A stretch of 45,352 nucleotides of DNA, taken from positions 1 to 45,352 of the forward strand of contig JAHDBF010000005.1 in the NCBI GenBank assembly GCA_020630525.1, in the 5' to 3' direction. Below the pieces are notes generated by a model that saw only the letters and a list, made by a program, of their open reading frames with translations, searched no databases and was not told the origin of the DNA. Positions within the stretch are counted from its first letter, which is position 1. The number at the start of each line of letters is the position of its first letter. This DNA is from Saprospiraceae bacterium (GTDB lineage Bacteria > Bacteroidota > Bacteroidia > Chitinophagales > Saprospiraceae). Both the position numbers and the translations under genes were made by a program. Below are positions 1 to 10,463 of this stretch, piece by piece.

Positions 1-33
1 ATAAATAAAAAAGCCACCTAAAAAGGTGGCTTT
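1..33 (-). terminator. Rho-independent terminator of the T9SS adhesin operon
   Basis: A 10-bp inverted repeat (AAAGCCACCT / AGGTGGCTTT, at 10-19 and 24-33) encloses a 4-nt loop. On the minus strand it is followed by a T-rich tail (TTTTATTTAT). It lies 26 nt past the stop codon of the large minus-strand gene, so it probably ends the porP/ompA/adhesin transcript. Confidence 0.85.
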
Positions 34-59
34 AAAAATTTTATCGGAAGAACAATTTT

Positions 60-3000
60 TTATTTTATAAGACTGACATTGCCAGAATGATTTATTTCTG
101 TTCCATCAATACATGTTGCTTTTAAACAGTATGCATAGACATCTGGAGAAAGTCTTTCTCCATTTAATGTACCATCCCAACCATTTCCTATTCCTGTGGA
201 CCTGAAGATTTCTTCTCCCCATCTATCATACACAAAAAATTCGTAATTTTCTGGTTGTATAATATGACTTCTCACTAAAAAGACATCATTGTTGCCATCT
301 TGGTTTGGTGAAAATGCATTTGGAATAAATATTCCTTCTGGTACTGTGCATGGCGGAGTTACAAATGGTTTTAGGATTGACGCTTCACCTTGACATCCAT
401 TTTCATCTGTCACTACGACGCTGTATTCGTTTAAATCATTGTTAGGATAGACGATTATACTTGGAGTAGTTTCTCCTGTATTCCATAATATATCATCACC
501 TTCCACTATTCCGTTTACTGTAATCGTACATGAATCACCTAAGATTAATGGATCATTTCCTTCTTTTGTTATATCTATTTCTATTGTAATTGGATCAACT
601 TCATAAGTCAAATTGATGGTATCAATACATATCTCTGCGTTATCTACCAATTGTACTGTAAATACTTTTGGCTCGGCATCTACAGAAACGGTAATTACAC
701 TTTCGCCTTGACCTGATACTATGCATTCTTCTGGTCCCCATACGTAAGTAAAGTCACTTCCTGCAATAATTGAGGTGTTAACCTCTAAATTAAATTCTTG
801 TCCCGCACAAGGACCAAAAGGTTCAGCAGGCCCTGAAATAATTAGAGAATCGCATAATGGCGGCTCAACTATTATTGTATCGATAATAACAACTACTGAA
901 GTGGTATCACTACAGCCGTATTGGTCTACAACTTTAGCGAATACTGTTTCTAATGAATCTACTTCATAGGAAATATTCGCTCCGGTTCCAATAACTTCTC
1001 CCATTGCATTACACCAAGAAATAGAGTCTAAAACAGAACCAGAAGTTGCAGAAAGTTCTACAGGATTATTCTCAGAAATCAATGTATCCTCTCCTATTCC
1101 AATAATTACTTCTGGCAAACTTGGAACTGTGATATCCATAGATGCTGAAATTCCAGGACATATTGAAGATAAATCTTCTAAGGTTACTGTATATGTTCCT
1201 ATTGAGTCATAAACATTAGTTGGCATAAACTCAGTTGATGTCTGACCGTCACCAAAATCCCAATTAAGTATGGAGTCTTGCCCCATTCCTGAAGCTGTAA
1301 ATATTAATGCAGTTTCACCACATTCAACAAGATCAAAAGTGAATGATAATTGTTGATTCTCTCCTATTTGAACGTTTAGGACTTCATCCGAAGTACATCC
1401 ATATTGGTTGCTTGCTGTAAAGTTTATACTAAAATCATCTGTTCCTGCGCCTACGGTAGGTACACCGTTTTCATCAACTGATATTAAGTTAGGGTGATCT
1501 TCCCAAACTAAGGTAATTTCTTGATCTGGATAATTGTTTGGAATCTCATATGCTATGGTATCACCTGGACACAAAACTAATGGATCGTCTTGTCCTAAAT
1601 TAATTGTACCGTTAATAATCTCCGTTGAAGAAGAAACATCGCAATTGGCATTTTGTGCTCCATCAATAATGGCATATACGGTTATTGGACCACTTTGATC
1701 AACATCCCATTGTAAAGTAGAACCTTCTCCAATTATATTTTCAAAATTTGGATCGGTAGACCAGATATAGTTTACTCCATTAATAGCATTATCTATTGTT
1801 AATTCAACTAGTCCATCACAGAATAATCCTGTACCATCTCCACCAATAATTATATTAGGAATTGCCAATGCTTCTGGAACTACAATTACTGATCCAGTAG
1901 ACACACAGCTTCCATCCGTTACCGTTACATTGTAAGTAGTTATTTCTGTTACAGAAACGATTGGGTCGGAAAAATTGATATTATCATTAAAGCTTAAACC
2001 ATCAGTAGGTTCCCAAGTATAATTCCAATTAGGATTACCATCCAAAATCAAAGATGTTTCATCACCATCACAATCTATAACTGGATCACCATTAAAAGTC
2101 GGTAATAAAGAATCATCTCCATCTGATGCAGTAAATTCTTGCGTTGTACTAGAAATACAATTATCAAAGAAAGTTGCCGTAGCAGATATATCTATTGTTT
2201 CTCCTGGTGTTAATTCTATTTGTATAGGATTACCATTTGCATTTATTATTTCTCCACCCTGCATATACGTCCAGCTAACTTCTGTTGCAGATGGAGATAC
2301 TGTAAATACATATAATAAAGGATCATCACCACATTCGACACCATCTGCTAATTGTCCAGAAATTGAAATCTCAGGAACTAGATCTGACTCATTCAATGTT
2401 TGTGTATTTGTCGTAACGGTACATCCATTGCTAAAATAAATAGTAGTTTGAATTATTGCTGATCCATCAACTGGGATGTTTATCTGAGGATTAATCTCAT
2501 TAGAAACAGATTCTACTCCGTTTATATTTATGTTCCAAGATATACTATCAATTTCAAATTCTTCAGGAAGGTTTGAAGGTGGAGCGAGTGTAACATTTAC
2601 TGATCCATCGTCCTCACAGCCTGTCACTTCGTATTCGAAGTCAACGCCATTACCGCCAGGTAATTCTAAGTCCTGCGTGTATTCAAAAACACAACCGTTA
2701 GAATAAGTAATAACCGTGGTTATTGTTGCTTCGCCAATAAGTCCACCGATGTCAACTGGGTTACCTTCAAACGGGAAAGATTCTCCATTCAAAGTTATTA
2801 TCCATTCAACGCTCTCGATTGAACCATCTATAACACTGTTTGTCTCATTTATTTGGATTACTTGCCCTTGTGGAATTAACACACAATCAGGGTCTCCATT
2901 GTCAGATCCATCACCTGGATTTCCTCCTGAAATAATTACGATTTCAAAATCAGGTGTAAGGTTATTGTTGTCATTTCCACCTGGTTCTCCGCCTTCGCCT

Positions 3001-5723
3001 AATACAGTATTAGGTAAATCGTAAGTACATCCATTCGTAAATGTAACTACTCCATTTACAGTAACTGTACCATTTGTAGCCACTTGTATTTGAGGCATTA
3101 AGTCAGTAGAATTTGTAATACTTCCATTGTCATCAAAAGTCCATGATACGCTTTCGATTTCATATCCATCAGGGAATGTCGGCAGTGATAGATCAACGAT
3201 AAATCCTTCTTCGATGCATTCTGCAACACTGAATCCTATTGATCCATTGATAAAACCACCATCTAATGCTATTTCTTCATTATAGCTAAAGACACATCCA
3301 TTGCTATAGGTAACCGTAGCAGTGATATTTGCATCACCTACTAATCCATTAATGTCTACAGGATTTCCTTGATAATTAAAAGTCTCCCCATCAACTACTA
3401 CAATCCAGTCTACATTTTCTATAGTACCATTAATAACGCTATACAGTTCTAAAATCTCTAAGGTTTGACCTGTTGTCAGTTCACAATCTTCTCCATTACC
3501 ACCAGAGCCATTTCCTCCAGTATTGTCACCTGGTACAGATACAACGATATCAAAATCAGGCGTCAAGTTGTTATTATCATTTCCTTCTGGAATTCCTCCA
3601 TCTCCTAAGATCGAAGGTCCAAAACTATACGTACATCCAGAATCACCATATACAGTTCCAGAGACTGTGGCAAATCCATTGTTAGGTATTTGTAAAGTTG
3701 GATTTAATTCATTTGATAAAATCGTATCTCCATTTATTACAATAATCCAATCAGCACTAGTAACAGTAAAATTTACTGTTGGAGGAGACAAAGTTACTGT
3801 GTAATTTTCTGCTCCACATTCATCGACTACATAACCAAATTCTGGTTCTCCGTTATTACTTCCTGTACCACCACCTAAGTCGAAAGTTTCCGAATTTTCA
3901 AAAACACAACCATTGTCAAATGTAACGATTACAGTTACGATTGCCTGTTCAGTAATGTCAGATCCAATATCTACAGGGCTGCCTTCATATGTCGTGATTA
4001 CGCCATTTTGGTCTACAGACCATGAAACGGAAATTATGTTTCCATCAATTGATCCGCCTGTTGCCATTAGTTCTAAAGTCTGATTATCAGATGAGATACA
4101 TCCACCTTCAGTACCTATCGATGTTCCTGAAATGGTAATATCTAAGTTTGGCACTAACTCATCATATACACTTACCGTTGTATTGGTAGTTTGAGAAGCA
4201 CAACCATTTGTATAATTTACAAAAAATTCTACTTCAAAAAGATCTGCTTCACTCACGATATTTATTGATTCAGTATCATAAGTAGTTGTTGTGCCGTCAG
4301 CAGTAATTGTCCAGTTATAAGAAGATACAACATTATTCCCATGATCAGAATTATCCGAAATAGAAATATTAAAACCATCATCAGTACAAGCAGTCAATGT
4401 CGCATCAAAATCTACGTTAGGGTGTGCTAAATCAAATATAGAAATATTCTCTTGGATATCATTTAGCGTACAACCAGTCGAACCTGTTCCAAATAAATCT
4501 ATGTCTAAAAAGTCATTTTCATTTAATTCTAACAAAACCGTTTGCTCGGTAAATGTTAGTTCTTGGCCATCATTTACTGCAACTGTCCATACAATATCTT
4601 GGACGGTAGTGCCATCAATATCTAGAATGTTATTAGATAATTCTAACTGTACATTTTCGCCATCACATTGAAGAACAGTCAATTCCATTCCCCCAGTGAG
4701 TCCATTTTCATATGCTGCAATCTGTACTTCAAAAGGAGCTGCTGAGCACTCCCCATTATCAGCTTCTAAGTGTACGGTATAATTACCTTCCTCTAAGTAA
4801 GTAACACTTGGGTTTTGCTCAGTTGAACTTGGTGTTAAATTTGGCCAATCAAAATACCAAATTAAATTATCAACATTTTCACTATTGTTTGTAAATGAAT
4901 AAGTTAATCCTGTGCAATTTTCCTCATTCACCTCAAAAGCAATATTTCCGTTTGATCCAGTGCCTCCATTCCCATCAAAACCATTTTGACAGTGACTAGT
5001 AAGAATAGATATTTCGTCTAAGTCCCAAACTGCTATATCTGCAATTTCACCAGCAGCACAGTATGCCGTCAATTCAAAATTAAAAGTCGTTTCTTCTGTG
5101 ATTGTAAATGCTGGATTATCAGTAAAATCAAAAGATTCTAAAGACCATTCTTGAGTTGTAAATTGATCAATTTCATGAAAAACTTCTGTTCCATTTACCA
5201 ATACCCGAACTGCGTATCTTGTTGGATAATTATTAGGTCCAGAAATTCCACCAATGTAACTAAAATTAAAAGGTGCCAATTCATAAAAAGACAATGCCTC
5301 TAACATACTAGGACCAGTGATCGGATCGATCGTTATATCAAATCTTACTGCCGCATCACTACCAGGAGTGTACAGACAATTTGTATCATAACCAACACAC
5401 ATTCCTGCAGAATCACCAATTCCTGGAGTACAAGAGTGAGGATTTGCAGTAGGTTCATTTCTATATAAATGCCCTCCTTCTACGCCTACTTGGATACAAG
5501 GATCATCGACGGACGAGGACGCAGTAAATTCTGTATAGTCAACATTTGTTCCTGTGATGGTATTTGAGATACAATCGTTAAAATCAAATGTTAGTGTAGC
5601 AGCTATGGCGTCACCGGAATTGGTTCCATCTGCACTGGGACACTGAGCAATTAAGTTGATTGAGAAACAACTAATTATTGCTATAATTAAAGTATGTATT
5701 GTCGACATTAGCTTCATAGCCAT
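60..5723 (-). CDS. Giant secreted adhesin-like protein with T9SS type B sorting domain (gliding motility-associated C-terminal domain)
   Basis: This 1887-residue protein is predicted to be exported by the type IX secretion system and held at the cell surface. Visible parts in order: a signal peptide ending near INLIAQ; an N-terminal region of about 220 residues that resembles a beta-sandwich; a PKD-like domain near residues 270-335; a long array of Cys-containing Ig-like modules, three of which form a roughly 200-residue repeat; a second PKD domain with WDFGDG; and a C-terminal type B CTD (IPNAFSPNQDGNND, YDRWGEEIF, GWDGT). It is the last gene of a three-gene operon, 14 nt after the OmpA-like gene. 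In Flavobacterium the type B cargo SprB needs the PorP/SprF-family protein SprF, so the neighbour is a plausible dedicated partner. The adhesive role is inferred, as no ligand-binding motif is evident. Start choice is uncertain: Met1, Met3 or Met6 all leave a usable signal peptide. Confidence 0.9.
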   Translation of the reverse strand: MAMKLMSTIHTLIIAIISCFSINLIAQCPSADGTNSGDAIAATLTFDFNDCISNTITGTNVDYTEFTASSSVDDPCIQVGVEGGHLYRNEPTANPHSCTPGIGDSAGMCVGYDTNCLYTPGSDAAVRFDITIDPITGPSMLEALSFYELAPFNFSYIGGISGPNNYPTRYAVRVLVNGTEVFHEIDQFTTQEWSLESFDFTDNPAFTITEETTFNFELTAYCAAGEIADIAVWDLDEISILTSHCQNGFDGNGGTGSNGNIAFEVNEENCTGLTYSFTNNSENVDNLIWYFDWPNLTPSSTEQNPSVTYLEEGNYTVHLEADNGECSAAPFEVQIAAYENGLTGGMELTVLQCDGENVQLELSNNILDIDGTTVQDIVWTVAVNDGQELTFTEQTVLLELNENDFLDIDLFGTGSTGCTLNDIQENISIFDLAHPNVDFDATLTACTDDGFNISISDNSDHGNNVVSSYNWTITADGTTTTYDTESINIVSEADLFEVEFFVNYTNGCASQTTNTTVSVYDELVPNLDITISGTSIGTEGGCISSDNQTLELMATGGSIDGNIISVSWSVDQNGVITTYEGSPVDIGSDITEQAIVTVIVTFDNGCVFENSETFDLGGGTGSNNGEPEFGYVVDECGAENYTVTLSPPTVNFTVTSADWIIVINGDTILSNELNPTLQIPNNGFATVSGTVYGDSGCTYSFGPSILGDGGIPEGNDNNNLTPDFDIVVSVPGDNTGGNGSGGNGEDCELTTGQTLEILELYSVINGTIENVDWIVVVDGETFNYQGNPVDINGLVGDANITATVTYSNGCVFSYNEEIALDGGFINGSIGFSVAECIEEGFIVDLSLPTFPDGYEIESVSWTFDDNGSITNSTDLMPQIQVATNGTVTVNGVVTFTNGCTYDLPNTVLGEGGEPGGNDNNNLTPDFEIVIISGGNPGDGSDNGDPDCVLIPQGQVIQINETNSVIDGSIESVEWIITLNGESFPFEGNPVDIGGLIGEATITTVITYSNGCVFEYTQDLELPGGNGVDFEYEVTGCEDDGSVNVTLAPPSNLPEEFEIDSISWNININGVESVSNEINPQINIPVDGSAIIQTTIYFSNGCTVTTNTQTLNESDLVPEISISGQLADGVECGDDPLLYVFTVSPSATEVSWTYMQGGEIINANGNPIQIELTPGETIDISATATFFDNCISSTTQEFTASDGDDSLLPTFNGDPVIDCDGDETSLILDGNPNWNYTWEPTDGLSFNDNINFSDPIVSVTEITTYNVTVTDGSCVSTGSVIVVPEALAIPNIIIGGDGTGLFCDGLVELTIDNAINGVNYIWSTDPNFENIIGEGSTLQWDVDQSGPITVYAIIDGAQNANCDVSSSTEIINGTINLGQDDPLVLCPGDTIAYEIPNNYPDQEITLVWEDHPNLISVDENGVPTVGAGTDDFSINFTASNQYGCTSDEVLNVQIGENQQLSFTFDLVECGETALIFTASGMGQDSILNWDFGDGQTSTEFMPTNVYDSIGTYTVTLEDLSSICPGISASMDITVPSLPEVIIGIGEDTLISENNPVELSATSGSVLDSISWCNAMGEVIGTGANISYEVDSLETVFAKVVDQYGCSDTTSVVVIIDTIIVEPPLCDSLIISGPAEPFGPCAGQEFNLEVNTSIIAGSDFTYVWGPEECIVSGQGESVITVSVDAEPKVFTVQLVDNAEICIDTINLTYEVDPITIEIDITKEGNDPLILGDSCTITVNGIVEGDDILWNTGETTPSIIVYPNNDLNEYSVVVTDENGCQGEASILKPFVTPPCTVPEGIFIPNAFSPNQDGNNDVFLVRSHIIQPENYEFFVYDRWGEEIFRSTGIGNGWDGTLNGERLSPDVYAYCLKATCIDGTEINHSGNVSLIK
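2380..3845 (-). repeat. In-frame ~600-bp (about 200-residue) tandem repeats inside the adhesin gene
   Basis: Similar modules recur about every 600 bp on the minus strand. Phrases such as LTPDFDIVV / LTPDFEIVI, GNPVDINGL / GNPVDIGGL and YSNGCVF return at this spacing, preceded by a Gly/Asn-rich linker (GNDNNN). DNA similarity is also visible, for example around 2935-2990 and 3540-3600. Boundaries are approximate. Confidence 0.7.
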
Positions 5724-5737
5724 TTAGCTTATTTCTG

Positions 5738-8179
5738 TTAATTTAATTTTCTTACACTGACAATCTGAGCTTTACGTTCTTCAGATGCCTCTACACTGTA
5801 AATTGATTTTCTAACATTCGAATTTGAATCACTTACTTGGCTTGGAGCTAACTCTTCACCAAATGATAAATCTGTAACAATCAAGCTACCAGAGTCAAGG
5901 AATGTTCCGAAAGAACCACTGGCATAATCAGTCAATTCGTTTCTTAAACTATATACCCTTCTTTGGCCTAATGCAAGGTTGTATTTGTTAGGGGCTTTCG
6001 GGCTTGTAAAACCTCTAATTGATACTTCGAATCTTTCTCCTCCACGTAGTCTGTCAAGCAATTTATCTAAAAATACTTGTAGTTTGTTGTATTCTCCTTG
6101 AACACGTTCTGTAAAGAATATTTCTAATTCTTGTGATGCAGTATATTTCATATCTCCAGTAAGCGGAGCTGCATATTTTTCTTTAAATTCTTCTTTTTTA
6201 TCGAAATAAGGGAAGTAAGTTTCTGAATATGATTTCAGTGTATACAATTTATTACTTCTTTGGTCTGGTTTGTCATTATCAAAATATAAAGTAACTGGCA
6301 AGTAAATATTTAAATTTGGAACACCTAAGTAGATCTTTTTCAGAATATTCGTGCCTATGTTTGGATCACAAGTGTCGATGATTAGCGTTTGTGGTTCAAA
6401 CCCATCTTTTGCAATCGTAACTCTATATTTTCTGCAAGGTTCTAATTCAAATTGGAAATCGTTTCCTAATTCATTTAATCTAATTATATCAGAAATTTCA
6501 GGATTGTCTACATCTTCTAAAATTACCGTTACTCCTGATAAATCTTCTTTAGTATTAGCGTCAAATGTTAAAATATCTAGTGTTATAACTTGAGGCTCTA
6601 AGTATAGTTTTTTGATTATATCTTCACCCTTCTTAGCGTTACGTGTATTTACAGAAATTGTATCAGAACTATAGCCATCTCTTTCAGCGATGACTTGGTA
6701 TTCTCTTCCAGATTTTAGGTCAAATTCGTGATCTATTCCATCAATGTTAGTAAACGAAGCATATTCTTCCCCAGTAGCAACATCTATAATTCGAACAGTA
6801 ACTTTTGAGAGCGAATCAGAAGTGGCTTTATTAAATGTAAGTGCATTAAATTTAATATCAAACTCTTCTATATCTACTGAATAAATGTCATAACAACATG
6901 CTTCAACCATATCTTCTAGATACTGTGAACCTATTCTATTTGAGGAGATGTGCCCTTTGTCCCCATTACCATTCAATGTAAAATATAAATCATTAAAACT
7001 AGAGTTGACTGGTAATCCCATATTCTCAATATTGACGATATCACCATTTTCTGTATAATCACTTCGGAACACATCGTAACCGCCGATCCCTAAGTAACCA
7101 TCTGAACTAAAGTAAAAAGTATTACTTTCTTTATGGAAAAATGGAGTAGCTTCATTTTCCCCTGTATTGACTGAGGAAAGATTGATAGGCTCACCGAATT
7201 CTGAACCAGACTCTATTGTAGAGTACCAAATATCTAACTTGCCTTGTCCTCCTTCTCTATCTGAAACAAAGTATAATATTTCTCTCCCCGAGTTTGCATC
7301 ATATCCAATGTTTGGCTGCGTAGAAGTACTTCCTGCCATATTGATTGATGATGGAAGTTTCGAGCCTGTACCAAAATTACCTTCTTCATCAATAGACTTA
7401 TAATAAAGATCACATCTGATATCAGTACTATTTAAATAAGCGCACACAGTGTAGTAAATACGTGTGTGGTTCATATTAAATGCTGAGTGAGCAACTAAAG
7501 AAGTTGTTGTATTAATATCACCATCAAGTACCTCACCAGAATCTTCTAAATTGGTTTTTAACAATTTACTTAATTGAGGAGAAGGCGTTAATGAAGGTTT
7601 AGCTTCTGGGTTGTCAAATCTTAGTGAAGAATAATAAAGGTCATCTTCATATTGATAAGCACCGAATTCTGAATATGGTGTATTTACAAGCTGACCAAGG
7701 TTTTCTACTTTAATGTGCTCAGCTTCTTTATCTTTCATGTCAATAGCATATTCGCATGCTTCTGACTCTTTAGATGCTCGATTAGTTAGGTATTCCCCTT
7801 CTGCTCCAAACTCTGATTTATATAACTCGTAGTTGGTTTTTGCTTCATCGTATTGACCCAATCTTTGGTACATTTCAGCCAAATAATATTGAGCTTGTGG
7901 ATACTTATTTTCTGTATCTAGTGCTATTGTCTTTTTGTATTGTTCTGCTGAATATTTGTATGCATTAAAATTTCTTCCTGCCTCTGCCGCTGCATACGCG
8001 ATATCTAAGTTTGTAGTATCAAATTCTAAAGCGGTTCTGTAATAATGTAATGCAGAATAATAATCTTTAGTCTCTAATGCTCTTTGTGCTGCTTCGGTGA
8101 ATGCTTTTTGAGTTTGAGAAAAAGCAATAGTACTTAATCCAAGCAGATAGACTGATAATATGACGTTTTTCAAGTTCAT
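5738..8179 (-). CDS. TPR / PD40 beta-propeller / OmpA-like envelope protein, T9SS-associated (PorE-like architecture)
   Basis: This is an 813-residue exported protein with a signal peptide ending near TIAFSQ. TPR-like helical repeats occupy roughly residues 25-135. A WD40-like/PD40 propeller follows at roughly 165-430 (ILYFVSDREGGQGKLDIWYS and NTFYFSSDGYLGIGGYDVF are typical blades). Two carboxypeptidase-regulatory-like beta domains come next, with matching phrases ATGEEYASF and REYQVIAERDGY / RKYRVTIAKDGF. The C-terminal region is OmpA-like (FDNDKPDQ; FEVSIRGFTSPKAPNKYNLA). The peptidoglycan-binding Arg of the OmpA helix seems present (GQRR), but the usual Asp before it is not obvious. The same domain order is known for PorE of Porphyromonas, which links the T9SS to peptidoglycan. 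It lies 21 nt after porP and 14 nt before the adhesin. The peptidoglycan anchoring role is inferred. Confidence 0.88.
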   Translation of the reverse strand: MNLKNVILSVYLLGLSTIAFSQTQKAFTEAAQRALETKDYYSALHYYRTALEFDTTNLDIAYAAAEAGRNFNAYKYSAEQYKKTIALDTENKYPQAQYYLAEMYQRLGQYDEAKTNYELYKSEFGAEGEYLTNRASKESEACEYAIDMKDKEAEHIKVENLGQLVNTPYSEFGAYQYEDDLYYSSLRFDNPEAKPSLTPSPQLSKLLKTNLEDSGEVLDGDINTTTSLVAHSAFNMNHTRIYYTVCAYLNSTDIRCDLYYKSIDEEGNFGTGSKLPSSINMAGSTSTQPNIGYDANSGREILYFVSDREGGQGKLDIWYSTIESGSEFGEPINLSSVNTGENEATPFFHKESNTFYFSSDGYLGIGGYDVFRSDYTENGDIVNIENMGLPVNSSFNDLYFTLNGNGDKGHISSNRIGSQYLEDMVEACCYDIYSVDIEEFDIKFNALTFNKATSDSLSKVTVRIIDVATGEEYASFTNIDGIDHEFDLKSGREYQVIAERDGYSSDTISVNTRNAKKGEDIIKKLYLEPQVITLDILTFDANTKEDLSGVTVILEDVDNPEISDIIRLNELGNDFQFELEPCRKYRVTIAKDGFEPQTLIIDTCDPNIGTNILKKIYLGVPNLNIYLPVTLYFDNDKPDQRSNKLYTLKSYSETYFPYFDKKEEFKEKYAAPLTGDMKYTASQELEIFFTERVQGEYNKLQVFLDKLLDRLRGGERFEVSIRGFTSPKAPNKYNLALGQRRVYSLRNELTDYASGSFGTFLDSGSLIVTDLSFGEELAPSQVSDSNSNVRKSIYSVEASEERKAQIVSVRKLN

Positions 8180-8200
8180 GTCCTCGGGATATACATTTGC

Positions 8201-9223
8201 TTAGTAAATTGGGCAAACCTTGAATTGCTCCAATGGCTTTACTTTGGTTATTAAATAATTGAAGTGAACTTCAGGCCCTCCATTGAAATTGGTATGAGTA
8301 TTGAAATCAGATAAATCAATATCCCAACTTGCTGCGATAAAATATCTTTTCTTGTATTCTAATGCTACTTTAGGGAATAATGAGCCAGATGTTCTGTATC
8401 CTGCGCCAATGTGTAAATTAGTTTCTTTTCCACGATTTTGGTTTAGGTAAAGATTAAAATATCCGCCAAAGATAAGTTCTCTATATTCGTCTTGAAGTTG
8501 ATATAATCCATCTAATTGCAAATCAATCTTATCTGCAAGCTTGATTGTCCCTATACCATAAAAAGAGAATCTTCGTGGTAATTTTATATTACTTCTCACC
8601 AACGAATTAAATTCAGAATCAGGTTGTAATAAGTGCCATGCTCCAACTCCTAAATCAATTTTTGTTCTTGAAGATTTTTGAAATCTGTAGTTAAACCCAA
8701 GTGCATTTTCTAGAAATCCATAACGTTGATAATCAATACTTTCTTCTCCCGTTGTTAAAGAAGGATCAAATTCAAAACCGTTCCATTGGTTGTCCCATGT
8801 AAGGTTAGAATCGTCAAATCCACGAGTTGCGTATCCGGCAGTTAATCCTAAAGTTAATAAGTGATTCTTAGTGAGTATATAGGTTGCAGAACCGGATAGA
8901 TTGATGTTGGTAAGGTTAAGATTAGAATCTCCTTGTCTATCGTAATTAATAAATGCTCCAGCACTAAAGAATAGATCTTTTGAATTTTTAAGATAAATTT
9001 TTTGATCGTAACCCAATGAAATAGTAAACCATGGTACTGGAACATTACGCCATTGATCTCTTATTGATGCAGATACCCTTTGGTCTCCATTAAAAACACC
9101 AGTTAAAGAAGGACTTATATTTAGTGGTGAATTATAGAACTGAGAATAGTGCAGGTCTTGCCCTAGTAGACTACTTGACAGTACTATAAAAAAACAAAAG
9201 ACTATGTTCTTTTGAAGTTTCAT
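8201..9223 (-). CDS. PorP/SprF family type IX secretion system membrane protein
   Basis: This is a 340-residue outer-membrane beta-barrel of the PorP/SprF family. It has a signal peptide ending near SSLLGQ. The mature N-terminus carries the family hallmark DLHYSQFYNSPLNISPSLTG, followed by a run of amphipathic strands (ASIRDQWRNVP, FSAGAFINYDRQGD and others). PorP is needed for T9SS function, and SprF is needed to bring the type B adhesin SprB to the surface. As the first gene of an operon ending in a type B adhesin, this copy looks like a cargo-specific SprF-type subunit and not the core PorP. That sub-assignment is inferred from context. No promoter with both consensus boxes was found just upstream. 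Confidence 0.92.
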   Translation of the reverse strand: MKLQKNIVFCFFIVLSSSLLGQDLHYSQFYNSPLNISPSLTGVFNGDQRVSASIRDQWRNVPVPWFTISLGYDQKIYLKNSKDLFFSAGAFINYDRQGDSNLNLTNINLSGSATYILTKNHLLTLGLTAGYATRGFDDSNLTWDNQWNGFEFDPSLTTGEESIDYQRYGFLENALGFNYRFQKSSRTKIDLGVGAWHLLQPDSEFNSLVRSNIKLPRRFSFYGIGTIKLADKIDLQLDGLYQLQDEYRELIFGGYFNLYLNQNRGKETNLHIGAGYRTSGSLFPKVALEYKKRYFIAASWDIDLSDFNTHTNFNGGPEVHFNYLITKVKPLEQFKVCPIY

Positions 9224-9767
9224 TCTCAGATAATTAATCGGTTATATTAATTCTTTTTTAAACAAGATTATGCCCTATTCTTATTAGAACTGGCTGTAAT
9301 CAACTATAAATGTACAAAAACTGTGCAAATAATTTATATCCTTTAAAATAAATCAAATTGCAAAATTTCTGAATTAACGAATATTTGGGATAGTAAATGT
9401 ATTTAATTTTTACCTTTTGAGTGATAAAACGTTAAAGCATTTTATCATTAATTTCATATTACAAAAACTTGTTAACTATCACATTATGAAGGTATTATAA
9501 AAAATTATTAGTTGTTAATTTTTAAAATAAAAATCCAATTTTTAGATATAGCTAGGGTAATCTGTAGTTTATATATTAATAAAACAGTTAATGTATTTTT
9601 TAAAAACAAGTATTTTGGCATACCATTAAGTGAATATTTTCACAAAATTGCAATATGTTAAATTTTTAAATTTCTTAAAATTCTTTCTTTGCAATCATAA
9701 ATATTGGTCAATAATTCATTTAATTCTGTGGAGTATAAAACGTCATTGAATTATTCAAGCAAATTAT
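9224..9767. other. 544-bp AT-rich divergent intergenic region without a recognisable gene
   Basis: This gap separates the minus-strand porP operon from the plus-strand sirtuin gene. No tRNA, no long ORF and no obvious structured RNA was seen. It must hold the start signals for both directions, yet no full TTG/TAnnTTTG pair was found. The only notable structure is the 8-bp dyad listed separately. Confidence 0.6.
9422..9447. promoter_or_regulatory. 8-bp inverted repeat (possible operator or hairpin)
   Basis: TGATAAAA (9422-9429) and TTTTATCA (9440-9447) form a perfect dyad around a 10-nt spacer, 199-224 bp upstream of the porP start. It has no poly-T tail, so a terminator is unlikely. AT-rich dyads arise easily by chance in such sequence. 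Confidence 0.25.
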
Positions 9768-10463
9768 ATGAAAAAAATTGTGGTTTTAACTGGCGCTGGA
9801 ATTAGTGCAGAAAGTGGGATTAAAACTTTTCGAGATGCAGACGGTCTGTGGGAAGGTCATGATGTTATGAGCGTTGCCTCTCCAGAAGGTTGGCAAAAAA
9901 ACCAGGCATTGGTCCAAGATTTTTATAACCAACGTAGAAGACAATTACTGTCAGTAGAACCAAATGCAGCACATTACTCTATTAATAAATTAGGAGAAGA
10001 ATACAATGTTGAAGTTATCACTCAAAATGTAGATGACTTACACGAAAGAGCAGGCAACAAAAACGTTTTACATTTGCATGGCGAATTAAGAAAGGTTAGG
10101 TGTTTAGCCTGTTATTCCGTATTAGATTGGGATGGAGATTTGTCTAATAAAAATCTTTGTTCTTGCGGTGGAAACTTGAGGCCACACATAGTATGGTTTG
10201 GTGAAGAAGTCCCCGAATTACAAAATGCGGCTAGAATTGTAAGTGAATCTGAAATTGCTATTATCGTTGGGACCTCTATGCAGGTCTACCCTGCTGCAAG
10301 TCTTATAGGATACTTACCAAGGTTTGGAAAAATTTACTACATAGATCCTAAACCAGCGCTTAATTATGAATTAACATTAAGTCAAGATCGATTGACCATT
10401 ATAGAAGAGGCTGCGACAACAGGTCTTCCTAAAGTTGTCAATAATTTATTAGCAGAAATCTAA
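9768..10463 (+). CDS. cobB: NAD-dependent protein deacylase, SIR2 family (class III, CobB/SIRT5-like)
   Basis: This sirtuin removes acyl groups from lysines using NAD. The 231 residues carry the full NAD-binding set (GAGISAESGIKTFRD; TQNVDDLH) and the catalytic His104 in LHLHGE. Four zinc-binding cysteines are visible (C112, C115, C131, C133). FYNQRRRQL places Tyr53 and Arg56 where E. coli CobB and human SIRT5 have the Tyr/Arg pair that binds negatively charged succinyl or malonyl groups, so desuccinylase activity is expected as well as deacetylation. Its stop codon abuts the lipB stop on the other strand with no base between. Linkage to lipoylation is only positional. Confidence 0.93.
   Translation: MKKIVVLTGAGISAESGIKTFRDADGLWEGHDVMSVASPEGWQKNQALVQDFYNQRRRQLLSVEPNAAHYSINKLGEEYNVEVITQNVDDLHERAGNKNVLHLHGELRKVRCLACYSVLDWDGDLSNKNLCSCGGNLRPHIVWFGEEVPELQNAARIVSESEIAIIVGTSMQVYPAASLIGYLPRFGKIYYIDPKPALNYELTLSQDRLTIIEEAATTGLPKVVNNLLAEI

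Noticed and set aside
775-3804. Plus-strand ORFs of 64-102 residues inside the adhesin gene
   Set aside because: They are antisense shadows of a long repetitive coding gene and show no recognisable domain.
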